A DNA stretch of 64,000 nt, taken from assembly GCA_016709315.1 (NCBI GenBank), contig JADJMZ010000005.1, forward strand, positions 453,992 to 517,991, written 5' to 3'. Each line of letters starts with the position of its first letter. The first letter of the stretch is position 1. Position numbers and translations under genes: made by a program. Source of the DNA: Ignavibacteria bacterium (GTDB lineage Bacteria; Bacteroidota; Ignavibacteria; Tepidaquicellales; Tepidaquicellaceae). Shown piece after piece: positions 34,785 to 45,514 of this stretch. The notes under the pieces were generated by a model. The model worked only from the letters and a program-made list of their open reading frames with translations. It did no database searches and was not told where the DNA came from.

Positions 34785-37700
34785 TTAGAAACCAATCCTT
34801 TCTTCGGATGTAAATATTGCAAGTTTAATTATTTTTTCTCCTATACCAGGCGCTTCTATTAAAGCAATGTACATTCCCGAAGCAATAGGCACGGATTCAA
34901 GATTTTTTATATCCCACGTTAAAGTAGATTCGTCATTATTTTTATCAAGCTTTCTGATAAAATCTCCGCTTAATGTGAATATTTTTATATTACATACTTT
35001 TGGTAATCTCCTGAATGTAATAAATCTGTCAGATGTATTTCTTTGAATATCGCTGAATCCGTAGAAAGGATTTGGAACTGCTCTTATTTTATCCAGATCA
35101 CCCTGTGATTTAGCAAGATCACTGTTTCCAACAACAGGAGCCGTTGTTCTGAATTCATAAAATAAGGGAACGCCTGTAATCTGAACTGGTCTTGTGACTG
35201 TGTAAGGATAAATAGTGAATTTGTCACCTGACTTAAAGTCCATTGAATTGTTTATTCTTTTTGGATTCCAAACAAAAGTTATATCAAACTGAGATTGGTT
35301 TGTCCTGAGATTCTTAGTAGTATAAAATGTGTTCGGAGCAGAATTATAATCAGAAGCAAAGATGTACAATATTTCAAGTCCGCCCGTTCTGAATGTTGTC
35401 GGATCCCACATACCATTTATTTTACCTCTGCCAACTTCTGTTTGTACACCATTTACTGTTGCAAATAAAGAATCATTGTTTTCGAGGAAAGCGCAGTTAA
35501 CTTGTCTTTTTACACTTGTAGCAAGACTGTCACCTGCATCTATCACTTCATATACCTTAAACGGAACTTTTCTCATGTCCTGATATCTGAAAGCAGCACC
35601 CGTCGAAATAATATACGGAGCAAATGAAGGATCAGCAGGCGGGAAAATTGTGTTATTAACATACCTGTAAGCCATTTGTCCGTTGTTTGTATCAGAATAT
35701 TCAATAACTACTTTATGCAGTCTTTCCGGTGTTATTGTAGTACCGGTACCGCTGAAGGTGTTTGCATTTGGATAAGAAAGACTCATACTTTTGTTTTGAT
35801 AAGGTCTTTGAGTCGCATATCCGCCTAACGTATCAACACCTGTTAAGAAAACATTCGTAGCAGGTTCATATTCCCAACCCTCAAGTTTTGCCTGAGTACT
35901 GTCTTTGGGAGTATAAGTATCCCTTATTACTCCGGCATTGAGAATTTTCTGAACTTTAATCAAAACTCCATCAACAATTTTTGACGAATCATCAGGGAAT
36001 GTAGTTCCTAAGGAAGATTTAATATATTTATTATTTTTATAAAGAGTATCAAACGAAACTCCGCTGTTTTCGGATCTTAGTATATTGTATGAAGTATCAG
36101 GAGCATTAAAATTTATTTTGTATAATGCTGTTTTTAACTGATCCTGGTTTTTCACTATAGGCATTACACCTAAATCCCTTCTGTTAGTATTTATTGTATC
36201 ACCGTTTTTAATGATGAACTCACTACCTGCGACTGAGGATTGAGGTACTATTGTTTTTATAGCGGAGATAAAAGGACTTCTGACAACCTTTCTGTCTGAT
36301 TTTGACTTTGGATTTGTTCTGTATGCATAAGCTACAATAGCAAATTTATAAGTATTACCATAAATCAAACTGGTGCTTCCTCCGTTTTCTTCTGGATATG
36401 CCGTTTGTGTTACAAGATAATTTCTGAAAATTCCTGTATTTGGAAATCCGTTTGGAATTGGAGCTGTATAGTAAGGAACTACAGGGAAATTACCATATTG
36501 AGGAACGCCGTTTACGCTTATTCCCGTTGGAAGAGTATCAATGATAATTCCAACTGTATCAATCTTATCATAAATCTGAAGCAATTTTACATCATTGTTT
36601 ATACTTGCCGGATCATTAAAATCCGGAATATTAACTGCTGATCTTTTGATTTCGTATATTTCATATCCTTCAAACTTAAGAAAACTGGAATCGCTTCTTG
36701 GCTGGAGTAATGAATCCCATACTAAGTATGATTCTGATCTGTCGCCCCATGCAAAAGAAATATTTGCCTGACCTAAAGCTGCGTTCTGTGTACCAATACT
36801 GACAGATACTTCCGGTGACGGAGGAGGAGCGTTTACAGCAAAATTGGAATTGTAAAGTGATTGAGCCGTAGCATCTGTTCTCTTTAACTGAGTTACAGAA
36901 TTTAAATTACTTGTTCCTTTTGCAACAAATTGTCCTAAAACTATAATCTGAGTATCTCCGGGCGCAACATTAAATAATGAATCACCGGAATTAAATATAA
37001 ATCTTCTGTCTCCGGGAGGACTTACTTCCGGAGTTCCGGTTATTGCACCGCCGCAGTTTTTCACAACAGCTAAATTTGAAACGCCGTTAGTACCTCTTTC
37101 TGACCATCCGGTAAATCTTTCAGGATCGCCCGGATAACAGAACTTTGTTGGCTGTAATGTACCGGGATATAACCAAGGGGTTCCGTCTTTTTTAATACCG
37201 GTCTGATATCTGTATGCTTCTAAAGGTGTTCCCGGATCCTGTTCGCATTGCACTCCGCCTGAACCCGTATTTGTAAAATATACAAATGAAGATAAACCTA
37301 ATTGTTTCCCTTGTTTTGTAACTTTATTTGAAGAACCCGGAGGGAAATAATATGAAACCGAATCATTTGGATTGCTTGTTCTGATTATCGGACTTTGGAA
37401 AAAATCCATTCCGGATGCCGGAGGAGATTGTCCGTAAGAAGGTGGTGATCCGCTTCCATCAATATTATCTGCATTATAACAAAATGCCATGTCTTTGTTA
37501 CCCGAAATTGCTGAGGTGTCACATCCGATATAATCATCAGTTGCATCTCCTAAATCGGGATCTACAATTACGCTGAAAAATGTTCTTTCCCAGGTAGTGT
37601 TTGATTTGTTTATGACAACCCAGTTTACAAACTGAAGGTCTTCAAGTCCCTGTGTGTTATAACCCCATAATGTCAGATGAACTTCTGCATTTATCGGAGC

Positions 37701-38339
37701 TGTACCGCCGCCAAATCCTTCACCTACAGCATGTCTTTCAGGAAAACCGTCAGTCATGCATAAAAATAAAGTTTGCTCAGCATCTTTAATTCCCGGTATA
37801 TCTACACCCGGACTATAAACACCGTCATTGTTCATATCAACATAAGGCGCTCCAAAAGGAATCATATCACCCCATGCAGCGTAATCAGGATTTGTAGCTG
37901 CATTATCACCCGCCTTAATTTTGTAAATTCTGAATCGCGCATCAGTTTTTACTACTCCGTTTTGGTCAATATATCCGGGAGCGTATTCACCTGCATAAGA
38001 AGCTGCTGCCTGTCTGATACTTCCGTTGTAATAACATCCAATTGACAAACCTGAAGTAAATATTGCAAACCTTGAAGAACCTGTCGGCCACTGGAATCCA
38101 GGCGTGTTGTTTGTTCTTATATCCTGATTGAATGTTCCGCTGTTCTGAAACCATGAATCTACTCTGTTTGGATCAAATCTTGTTTGCAACTTAACAAAAG
38201 CACTGGTGCTATTAGGCGTATTATTATCTAATATTATTGTGCTGTTATTTTTTGCATTATTAGGATTGTCATTTCTCGGTTTGGAAAAAACAAACTGAGC
38301 AGTAACTATTATTAAAAATATATATATAAGTTTATTCAT
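34785..38339 (-). CDS. Large secreted protein with T9SS-type C-terminal domain
   Basis: 1184 residues with signal peptide (IYIFLIIVTAQFVFSKP). The body is Asn/Thr/Gly-rich and typical of exported Bacteroidota proteins, with no catalytic domain seen. The last 100 residues (VPNPFYGFSDIQ, FTLSGDFIRKLDKNND, SGMYIALIEAPG) are a FlgD/T9SS-like sorting domain. Similar proteins in Ignavibacteria stand beside a PorV gene and a TonB-dependent receptor, as here. It is 27 bases behind the receptor gene and probably co-transcribed. Confidence 0.75.
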   Translation of the reverse strand: MNKLIYIFLIIVTAQFVFSKPRNDNPNNAKNNSTIILDNNTPNSTSAFVKLQTRFDPNRVDSWFQNSGTFNQDIRTNNTPGFQWPTGSSRFAIFTSGLSIGCYYNGSIRQAAASYAGEYAPGYIDQNGVVKTDARFRIYKIKAGDNAATNPDYAAWGDMIPFGAPYVDMNNDGVYSPGVDIPGIKDAEQTLFLCMTDGFPERHAVGEGFGGGTAPINAEVHLTLWGYNTQGLEDLQFVNWVVINKSNTTWERTFFSVIVDPDLGDATDDYIGCDTSAISGNKDMAFCYNADNIDGSGSPPSYGQSPPASGMDFFQSPIIRTSNPNDSVSYYFPPGSSNKVTKQGKQLGLSSFVYFTNTGSGGVQCEQDPGTPLEAYRYQTGIKKDGTPWLYPGTLQPTKFCYPGDPERFTGWSERGTNGVSNLAVVKNCGGAITGTPEVSPPGDRRFIFNSGDSLFNVAPGDTQIIVLGQFVAKGTSNLNSVTQLKRTDATAQSLYNSNFAVNAPPPSPEVSVSIGTQNAALGQANISFAWGDRSESYLVWDSLLQPRSDSSFLKFEGYEIYEIKRSAVNIPDFNDPASINNDVKLLQIYDKIDTVGIIIDTLPTGISVNGVPQYGNFPVVPYYTAPIPNGFPNTGIFRNYLVTQTAYPEENGGSTSLIYGNTYKFAIVAYAYRTNPKSKSDRKVVRSPFISAIKTIVPQSSVAGSEFIIKNGDTINTNRRDLGVMPIVKNQDQLKTALYKINFNAPDTSYNILRSENSGVSFDTLYKNNKYIKSSLGTTFPDDSSKIVDGVLIKVQKILNAGVIRDTYTPKDSTQAKLEGWEYEPATNVFLTGVDTLGGYATQRPYQNKSMSLSYPNANTFSGTGTTITPERLHKVVIEYSDTNNGQMAYRYVNNTIFPPADPSFAPYIISTGAAFRYQDMRKVPFKVYEVIDAGDSLATSVKRQVNCAFLENNDSLFATVNGVQTEVGRGKINGMWDPTTFRTGGLEILYIFASDYNSAPNTFYTTKNLRTNQSQFDITFVWNPKRINNSMDFKSGDKFTIYPYTVTRPVQITGVPLFYEFRTTAPVVGNSDLAKSQGDLDKIRAVPNPFYGFSDIQRNTSDRFITFRRLPKVCNIKIFTLSGDFIRKLDKNNDESTLTWDIKNLESVPIASGMYIALIEAPGIGEKIIKLAIFTSEERIGF

Positions 38340-38366
38340 ATTCGTTAAGTTTTGAATTTATAAATT

Positions 38367-41246
38367 TTAGAAACTCAGTTTAATACCAAATCTTACCTGA
38401 CGCGGAGTTCCCCAGTTTGTTATATCCGCAACTCTAATGTTGAAATTATCTTTGTATAATTGTGATGAAGCAGCTCCGGTTGGAGTATTAAGATATCCGT
38501 TATCATCCGGACGACCGGTGCTTCCGTATACTTTGTTTATTAATTCGGAATTAAACAAATTTAAAACATATATATAAAAGTTTAAATTTGTTTTTGCTAC
38601 CTTAACAGTTTTATCAAGTTTTGCATCAAATCTTAAATTCCAGCCTGTATAAACCTGGTTCTTTGTTGATTTCACAAGTCCGTCATCAGCAAAAGCTGTT
38701 ACCGGTAACTCTCTTGTTGTATAAGGTCTTCCGCTGTTGAAACTAAATAATGCGTTTAATCCTAAATTGGATAAAACTCCTCCCCAGAACCCTTTTGGAA
38801 CATCAGAAGATCCAAATCTGTAATCAAGATTTACATTTCCAGTATGTCTTTGATCATAGTCCTGCGGGAAAGCGAATTTAGGTAATTCAGCATCTGGATT
38901 ATTCGCCAGTTGGAATTTTGTATTCGGATCAGATCCGATTCCCGAAGCAAATAATAATGTATATGAAATATCTACCGCTAATCTGTTTACTCTTCTCATG
39001 CTTAAATAAAAATCCAAACCTCTTGAAATACTGAAGTCAGTATTTGCATACAATGCATAACCGGAAGGAACAGTTGCTGAACCGGCAATTCTTGTAACAC
39101 CAATCTGATCTTTTGTCTCTTTATAATAAGCTGTTATTCCCATGTTTAGATAATCACCAACTGCCTGCTTAAATCCAAATTCGTAAGATGTTAATTTTTC
39201 CGGAGTAAGAGCTGAATTTTCCGCTACGTTTTGTACAGAATTTGCAAAGAAGTATTTGAATGCAAGCTTATTGATGTACAGATAATCCAATGGTGGCATT
39301 TGAATGAATTTTCCATACTGAGCTACAAATATTGTTTTATCTGTAACCGGGAATGAAAATCCTAATCTCGGGCTAAAGTATATTTCACCTGTACTTTTTT
39401 TGTATGCTTCATCACTTAAAAGATCTCCGTTGCTTGATAACAATACTTTTGGATCTTTTAAAATATCAGTATTAACATCCAGATAATCCATTCTGATACC
39501 TGCATTAACTGTTAAATCACTAAAATCAACTTTATCTCTTAAATATATAGCTCCGATAATAGGGTGTTTTGCTTCAATATCTTCGTTTGATACTATTTGA
39601 TTGTTAAACTGATCCCGTATATCGTAACCGTAAGAATTTAATAAAACATTTCTTCCAAACCATAAATCCTGAGGATTAACCTGGTAAATTGGTTGACCGG
39701 TTGCTGTATCAAGACCGACTATGGAATTTGCCGCTACTGACATTGGTGCGAAATTGGCCTTTCTTAGAGTATGGTATCGATATTCGCCACCAAACTTTAA
39801 GTCATGATCTCCATATTTTTTTGAAAGAAGAGAATAAGAAGCATCTAATTTTCCGCCTGTATATTCAAGTTCCTTCTTATCATAACTATTGAAAATTCTA
39901 CCATCCGTGAAAAATACATTTGCATAATTTGGATCTGCCTCAAGTCTGGTTCCCTGTCCCGGAATACCCGGATTATATAAAGTATCGCCGTATTTGAACC
40001 ACTGATCCTGAAAAAATGGATCCTGAGTAACATTACTGTTTTTGTAGTAATTTGCCTGCAGTTCATAGAAGAATTTATTTGAAACTGTATGTATGACCCT
40101 TGCATAATATTGCTGATCCTCAACAACGTTTAATGGATGTCTGCCGCTGTTTGTCAGTGCCCATGATTGAATAAAATTTCTCGCGTCCTTATCTGTTCTT
40201 AAATAACCTAACTTTAATTGAAGAGGTACCTTTGATTTCTTGATCTGCGAAAAGTCAAAATTCAGTCTTCCGCTGTATGACCATAATTGTGTGTTATAAT
40301 TTTTAATAATACCGTCTGCAAAAATTTTATCTGCAATCCAGCTTGGATTTGTAACACCTAAAAATTGTCTTTCAATTCCTCCGTAAAAATTAATTACATT
40401 ACTCAATTCTTTTGTCGGAATCAATGGACCGCCTAATGAAAAATTGTACAAATTGTATTGCTGTGATTTTGTGTCAATCCAGTTTCCTGAAACCGCATCT
40501 GTTATTCCTTCTAATGAACCGGAATATCTGTCAGATCCGCTTTTTGTTGTAACATTAATAACTCCATCAAGAGCATTTCCGTATTCTGCTCCGAATCCGC
40601 CTGTTAATACAGCTAATTCCTGTAACAAACTGTTAGGAACAAATGCCGTTGACGTTCCGTCAACAGGATTTGTAGTAGAGACTCCATCTACAATAATTGA
40701 ATTTGTAGATTTTCTTCCGCCCCTGATATTTATGTTTGCTCCTCTTTCATCAGTTACAACCCCCGCGGTAACTGCAGCAAGATTCTGAATTCCCCTTATT
40801 CCTGAGTTTTCAATTTGTTCTTGCCCGACTAATCTACCGCTCTGTTCAACATCAATTCCTTTTCTTTCCGCCTGAATAACTATAACATCAGTCTTTATTT
40901 CATTTCCTGCTACTGCTAATTCAAAATTAACTTTAGTCTTTGTGTCAACTGAAACTCTGACACCTGATTGTTTTTGAGATGAATATCCAATGTAAGACGC
41001 TTCCAACTCATAAGTGCCGACATCTACGTTGATTATCAGTTATTCTCCGTTATCATCAGAAACAGATCCCCTGCTTGAGCCGACTATTTGTATAACTGCT
41101 CCCACTAAGGGGAGTTTGTCTTTTGCATCAACTACAGTTCCGGTAATACTTCCAGTGGTCTGGGAATATATACTCGTATTTGTAATTGTAATTGCTAACA
41201 TTATAAGTAAAGCAATGCAGCTAATATTTTGTATAAACTTTTTCAT
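38367..41246 (-). pseudogene. TonB-dependent receptor with carboxypeptidase-regulatory domain, interrupted by in-frame TAA
   Basis: 960 codons in one frame from the ATG at 41246. The signal peptide and the carboxypeptidase-regulatory-like domain (GSITGTVVDAKDKLPLVGA) run to DNGE, then a TAA at 41040-41042, then LIINVDVGTYELEASYIGYSSQ continues in the same frame. The plug domain (NINIRGGRKSTNSIIVDGV) and beta-barrel reach the C-terminal FGIKLSF. In relatives DNGE is followed by Tyr, so TAT/TAC to TAA is a single-base change. Without it the protein is a full outer-membrane receptor. Restart at a TTG (41006) would lack a signal peptide, so the gene as read is non-functional. Confidence 0.85.
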
Positions 41247-41272
41247 AGACCTTAAATTTATATTTTAAAAAA

Positions 41273-41313
41273 AACCCTCATAATCTGACAAATTTTTGTC
41301 AATCATGAGGGTT
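41273..41313 (-). terminator. Terminator between the 552-residue T9SS protein and the TonB receptor
   Basis: Long arms AACCCTCAT...GACAAA / TTTGTC...ATGAGGGTT followed on the minus strand by eight T (41274-41267). Good rho-independent form. Confidence 0.75.
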
Positions 41314-41345
41314 GTATTATTTAAATGTGTTTAGACAAGTATATA

Positions 41346-43004
41346 TTACTTAATCAACATCATTTTCTTTGTATCTTTGAAATCTCCTGCGGAAATGGAA
41401 TAATAATAAATTCCGCTGGATAGTTTATCTCCAATGAATGTAACTTCTTTTGGACCTTGTGACTGAATTTCATTAACAAGTGAAGCAACTTCTCTTCCTA
41501 ATGCATCATATACTTTCAATGTAACTAATCCTGATTTTTGAACAAAATAACTTATTGTTGTTGTAGGATTGAATGGATTAGGATAGTTCTGGAATAATTC
41601 ATAGCTTTTAGCAATTGAAACGTTATCTTTTATTCCTACTGTTACAGGAGCTTTTTTGAAAATTCCGTAAACAGGAGCTTTACCCCAGTCAGGTGTATTA
41701 ACCCAACTACCAGCTTTCAGGTCTCTGATATAATATAATCTTAGACTGTCAGAAGTTGTTTGTCCAAAAGATGGATGTTTTTCTTCTACCGCTGGCGTAT
41801 TTGTCTGATTCACAGGTGTTGACCATGTTGATCCGCCGTTTGTAGAAATTGATGTAAATATTTCTCCTGCGTTTACCTGATCTCCATTATCAACAGTCTG
41901 AACATTATTTCTTAAAAATGTTGTGAAAGCACTGACCAACCAACCATTGCCTAAACGTGTAACTGTTGGCTGTGTAAGAGGTACCATTAGGATCTGTGTG
42001 ATAGTGTCAGTTAACTGAGGAATGTTTGATTTACTAGCAACTAAATTCAAACCGGTTGATGCAGACCAATGATAAATTCTTGGTTTTACATATTCATTTG
42101 TATTTGCATTAGGGAATACTGTTAATGTTCCGTTATAAGCTGCAAATATTACATGAGGTTCATCACCTATATAGGTTGCCTGATATCCGCCTGCAATATT
42201 AGCGAATAAAGTGTCTGTTCCGTCAATAACATAATCAAAAATCACAGTTCCGTTGTCAAAAGTTAATCCGTTATCATTTGAAGCGAAAAGACGCATAACA
42301 TTGGAATTGGAATTATAATCGGTACCGACTATACAGACTTTTCCGTTTCCGTTTGCTGCAACCTCAAAGTTTCCGGAAGGACCGCTGATCGTGCCCATAT
42401 CAGAATATGGTGTCCAGCTTGTACCATTGTATGTTGTTCTCCAGCCGTTAAATGCACCGGTATTGTTTGGAGCTGCAACCATTACAAGATTACCGTTTGC
42501 TGTTCCTGAAATATGCGCCCAGATTGGAAGATTTCCTGTAAGATTAACAGGAACTCCGGGAACGTTTGAAAAACCAAAAGCTCCGAAGGATGCGTCTTTT
42601 GAAACAAGTGATCCGACTGTAGCTGATTGGTGTCTTGCTATTACCGGTAACCCGTTTGACAGAGTCAAACAAGGGAAACCCTGAGCGTTAACACCGTCAA
42701 GAACATCTGATGACCAAGTTGCGCCGTTGTCATCACTGTATGAGTAATAAATGTGTCTTCCTGTTCCTGCCGCTGTTGATGAATCCTGCTGAGACATTAA
42801 AATTGCGCACCATTTGTTTTTGCTTGTTGGATCCTGAACAAGGTACCTTACGCTGCCGTTTGTCTGATAGTCATAAGATACAGACCATAGACCTGTATAA
42901 CTTTCTCCTGGTCCTAAAGTTGAAGGAGGTCCCGGATCCTGCGCTTTTGAAACGCTTACTGTTAAGAGAACTAATAGTAATAAAGCTGAAAATTTTTTGA
43001 ACAT
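41346..43004 (-). CDS. Secreted protein with T9SS type A sorting domain
   Basis: 552 residues. Signal peptide FSALLLLVLLTVSVSKA. The middle contains BNR/sialidase-like repeats (YYSYSDDNGATWSSDV, ISTNGGSTWSTPV), indicating a beta-propeller. The C-terminal 85 residues are a textbook sorting domain: YELFQNYPNPFNPTTTISYF, VYDALGREVASLVNE, SGIYYYSISAG, KKMMLIK. Exported by the type IX system and anchored or released at the surface. The gene has its own strong promoter and a terminator. Confidence 0.9.
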   Translation of the reverse strand: MFKKFSALLLLVLLTVSVSKAQDPGPPSTLGPGESYTGLWSVSYDYQTNGSVRYLVQDPTSKNKWCAILMSQQDSSTAAGTGRHIYYSYSDDNGATWSSDVLDGVNAQGFPCLTLSNGLPVIARHQSATVGSLVSKDASFGAFGFSNVPGVPVNLTGNLPIWAHISGTANGNLVMVAAPNNTGAFNGWRTTYNGTSWTPYSDMGTISGPSGNFEVAANGNGKVCIVGTDYNSNSNVMRLFASNDNGLTFDNGTVIFDYVIDGTDTLFANIAGGYQATYIGDEPHVIFAAYNGTLTVFPNANTNEYVKPRIYHWSASTGLNLVASKSNIPQLTDTITQILMVPLTQPTVTRLGNGWLVSAFTTFLRNNVQTVDNGDQVNAGEIFTSISTNGGSTWSTPVNQTNTPAVEEKHPSFGQTTSDSLRLYYIRDLKAGSWVNTPDWGKAPVYGIFKKAPVTVGIKDNVSIAKSYELFQNYPNPFNPTTTISYFVQKSGLVTLKVYDALGREVASLVNEIQSQGPKEVTFIGDKLSSGIYYYSISAGDFKDTKKMMLIK

Positions 43005-43087
43005 TTTTTTCTCCTTTATGTTTGGTTTAAATTAATTTTATGTTTATAATTTTTTAACAAAAGTTTTTTTGCGAATTAATTTTGATA

Positions 43088-43116
43088 AATATACTACTAA
43101 TGTTGTAACTTGTCAA
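43088..43116 (-). promoter_or_regulatory. Strong promoter for the 552-residue T9SS protein
   Basis: TTGACA (43111-43116), 17-base spacer, TATATT (43088-43093) on the minus strand, giving a leader of about 75 bases. Same boxes as the secD promoter. Confidence 0.65.
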
Positions 43117-43170
43117 TATAGATTTTCGTAAATAAATTCATTTTTCAAAAAATATTTATAAGGCGTAACA

Positions 43171-44094
43171 TTATGACCGGTATTTTGTTTTGCCGTATAT
43201 GTTTTTTATATTTTTAAAAATATTTTCGGAAATTTTTTTTCTGCTTTCAGTTGTCTTTCCTGCAATATGATTTGTCAGCAGTACGTTGTCTAATCCCCCG
43301 AAACCACTGAAAACATTGGGCTCGTTAGAAAATACATCTAAACCTGCGTATTTAATTTTTTTGTTTTTAAGAGCTTTAAATAAATATTTTTCATCAATGA
43401 CATCACCTCTTGATGTATTTATGAACACCGTATTACTTTTTATAGATTTTATTTTTTCTTCCGAAATAAATTTAGTATTTTTTTTATTCAACGGAATGTG
43501 CACTGAAATAATATCACAATTTTTTAAAATGAAATTCAAACTCCTGAATTCAATTTTTTTATTTTTATTTCTTACGTTAATATCAGTATCATTTGCATAT
43601 ACTTTCATGCCAAATGCTTTGCATAATTTACCGGCATAACTTCCTACTTTACCGAAACCAATTATACCTATACTCTTACCATATACTTCATTTCTTTCGT
43701 AATCGTAAAATGAAAATTTATTTTGCCTTACCAGTTTATCTGAAAAATTTATTTTTTTGAAAATGGAAAGTATCAGTGCAAGGGTATGTTCGGCTGCTGA
43801 AATGTTATTGGAGTCATCCGCATTTATTATTTTTATTCCTTTCGTATCAGCAAAGGCGATGTCTATATGATCAGTTCCCTTAGAGCATGTCGCTATCAGA
43901 CTAAAGTTGGCTTTTGACAGAAAATCTCTATTCAGTTTTCTGATACTCCTTATTACAAGGACATCAAAATCCGTATAAGTTTTAAGAATTTGTTCGTTTG
44001 AAATTCCGAAATGAGTTTTTACAGTAAATTTGTTTACTGGAAGGTTTGAAACGCCGCATAAATCAATTTCATCCGCTATTAATATTTTTTTCAA
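43171..44094 (-). CDS. D-isomer-specific 2-hydroxyacid dehydrogenase
   Basis: 307 residues. NAD-binding motif GIIGFGKVGSYAGK, the catalytic arginine region NTSRGDVID, Glu in SNEPN and catalytic His in TNHIAGKT are present. The family includes phosphoglycerate dehydrogenase, glycerate and lactate dehydrogenases. There is no C-terminal ACT domain, so it is not a full-length regulated SerA. AT-rich even for this window, with many Asn and Lys codons. Stands alone between the secreted protein and engB. Confidence 0.86.
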   Translation of the reverse strand: MKKILIADEIDLCGVSNLPVNKFTVKTHFGISNEQILKTYTDFDVLVIRSIRKLNRDFLSKANFSLIATCSKGTDHIDIAFADTKGIKIINADDSNNISAAEHTLALILSIFKKINFSDKLVRQNKFSFYDYERNEVYGKSIGIIGFGKVGSYAGKLCKAFGMKVYANDTDINVRNKNKKIEFRSLNFILKNCDIISVHIPLNKKNTKFISEEKIKSIKSNTVFINTSRGDVIDEKYLFKALKNKKIKYAGLDVFSNEPNVFSGFGGLDNVLLTNHIAGKTTESRKKISENIFKNIKNIYGKTKYRS

Positions 44095-44221
44095 AATCTG
44101 TTCCCATTAATTTTAGTGAAATATGATGAATTATTTCAGAAGACTTTTATTTAGAAAATAAAACTATCCTTCTTTTGAAATATGTAATGTGATGATTCAA
44201 AATAAAATTCCTTTGAAGATA

Positions 44222-44806
44222 TTACAGATAATCTTCTACAAGTTTAAGAACTTCATTTTTACCCTCGCCAGTTACAGTTGAGAATGGTATGTAATCAATG
44301 CAAAGATCTTCGTTGTTAACTATCTTCGAAGCCCGGTATATCTGCTTCTGCATTTTGTTGGATGAGATTTTATCTGATTTTGTAAGTATAACCGCAAAAG
44401 GAATTTCGTAATATTCAAGCCAGCTTACCATCAGTTCATCCAGATATGTCGGCTCATGTCTTGAATCAATTAAGACAAAAACCAATTTTACATTCTGTCT
44501 TTCGCTTATATAATCTTCGACAAGTTTTCTCCACCCTGCTCTTATCTGTTCGGGAACTTTCGCATATCCGTAACCCGGTAAATCCACAAGATAAAATTTT
44601 TCATTAATTAGAAAATAATTAAGTTGTCGTGTCTTGCCGGGTACTGACCCTATTTTGGCGAGTTTCTTTTTTGCGCAAATGGAATTTATTAGAGAGGATT
44701 TTCCTACGTTTGATCTTCCCACAAAAACAAATTCCGCTAATACAGAATTTGGCAATGCCCTGAGATCAAAAATACTTTTAATAAATTCCGCAGATACTAT
44801 TTTCAT
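44222..44806 (-). CDS. engB: Ribosome biogenesis GTP-binding protein EngB/YsxC
   Basis: 194 residues. GTPase acting in assembly of the large ribosomal subunit. G1 GRSNVGKSSLIN from Gly30, G3 DLPGYGYA, G4 TKSD and the EngB-typical GKTRQLNYF are all visible. It follows the ribosomal cluster on the same strand but is separated from rplQ by a hairpin-bearing gap of about 100 bases on the other side. Confidence 0.95.
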   Translation of the reverse strand: MKIVSAEFIKSIFDLRALPNSVLAEFVFVGRSNVGKSSLINSICAKKKLAKIGSVPGKTRQLNYFLINEKFYLVDLPGYGYAKVPEQIRAGWRKLVEDYISERQNVKLVFVLIDSRHEPTYLDELMVSWLEYYEIPFAVILTKSDKISSNKMQKQIYRASKIVNNEDLCIDYIPFSTVTGEGKNEVLKLVEDYL

Positions 44807-44833
44807 AATTTTCTCCTGATTTACTTAAATGAA

Positions 44834-44892
44834 AAATCCTTAACCTCTAAATTAAATTTCATCTATGAAAATCTTATTAAAGTTAAGGATTT
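44834..44892 (-). terminator. Possible terminator at the end of the ribosomal cluster
   Basis: Eleven-base arms AAATCCTTAAC (44834-44844) and GTTAAGGATTT (44882-44892) with a 37-base loop, ending on the minus strand in GGATTTTTC, just behind the rplQ stop. The long loop lowers confidence. Confidence 0.5.
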
Positions 44893-44903
44893 ATTTAAAA
44901 GTA

Positions 44904-45472
44904 TTATTTGCTGACTTCTTTTTTCTTTTTTGTTTTAGGTTTTTCTTTATCCGTTGTTTCTTTTACTGAAGATTTTGCGGAAACCTTTTTTGTTTTTTTC
45001 CCGGTTTCTGTTTCTTTGGATTTTTTATCCGCAGGACCCGCCTTTTCATCTTTTTCTTTCTGCTCTGCTTCTTTTGTTGCTACATAGTTATAATCCACAA
45101 ACTCAATAATAGCGGTTCTTGCTCCGTCTCCCCACCTGTTTCCTGTTTTAAAACCCTTGTAAATCCACCCGGTCTGTCTCCTACTTTTGCTCCTATTTCA
45201 TCAAATAATATTATCAGCGCTTCCTTGCTTTGTAAAAATTTTCTTGCTTCCCTTCTCAGATGAATGCCTTTCTCAGGAGCTGAGTCCTTGAATTTCAAAG
45301 CTTTCCTTGCTTTCGAAACCAATGGTTCGATAAATCTTCTGAGCTCTTTTGCTTTTGCCTCAGTCGTCTCTATCCTTTTATGAAGGATTAAAGATATGGA
45401 TAAATTAGAAAGTAAAGCGCTTCTGTGGCTCGCTGTTCTTTTAAGTTTTCTGCCTTTTTTTCTGTGTACCAT
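44904..45472 (-). CDS. rplQ: Ribosomal protein L17, frameshifted, with long charged tail
   Basis: Start MVHRKKGRKLKRTASHR is standard L17. At GGFTRVLK the frame breaks: the minus strand has four A (45146-45149 on plus), and one more A gives TGNRWGDGARTAIIEFVDYNYVATKE and carries on to the stop at 44904. Corrected length is 189 residues, against about 120-130 in most bacteria; the last 60 are a Lys/Glu/Thr-rich extension. L17 is essential, so the break is most simply a sequence error. Last gene of the alpha part (rpsM-rpsK-rpsD-rpoA-rplQ). Confidence 0.9.
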
Positions 45473-45514
45473 GATTTTCTGAAATAATCTTTTATTAAAT
45501 TCTGTGAATTGAAA

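Noticed and set aside
44904..45098. Separate Lys/Glu-rich small gene downstream of rplQ
   Set aside because: It is the C-terminal part of L17 in another frame; adding one A at 45146-45149 joins both without a stop.
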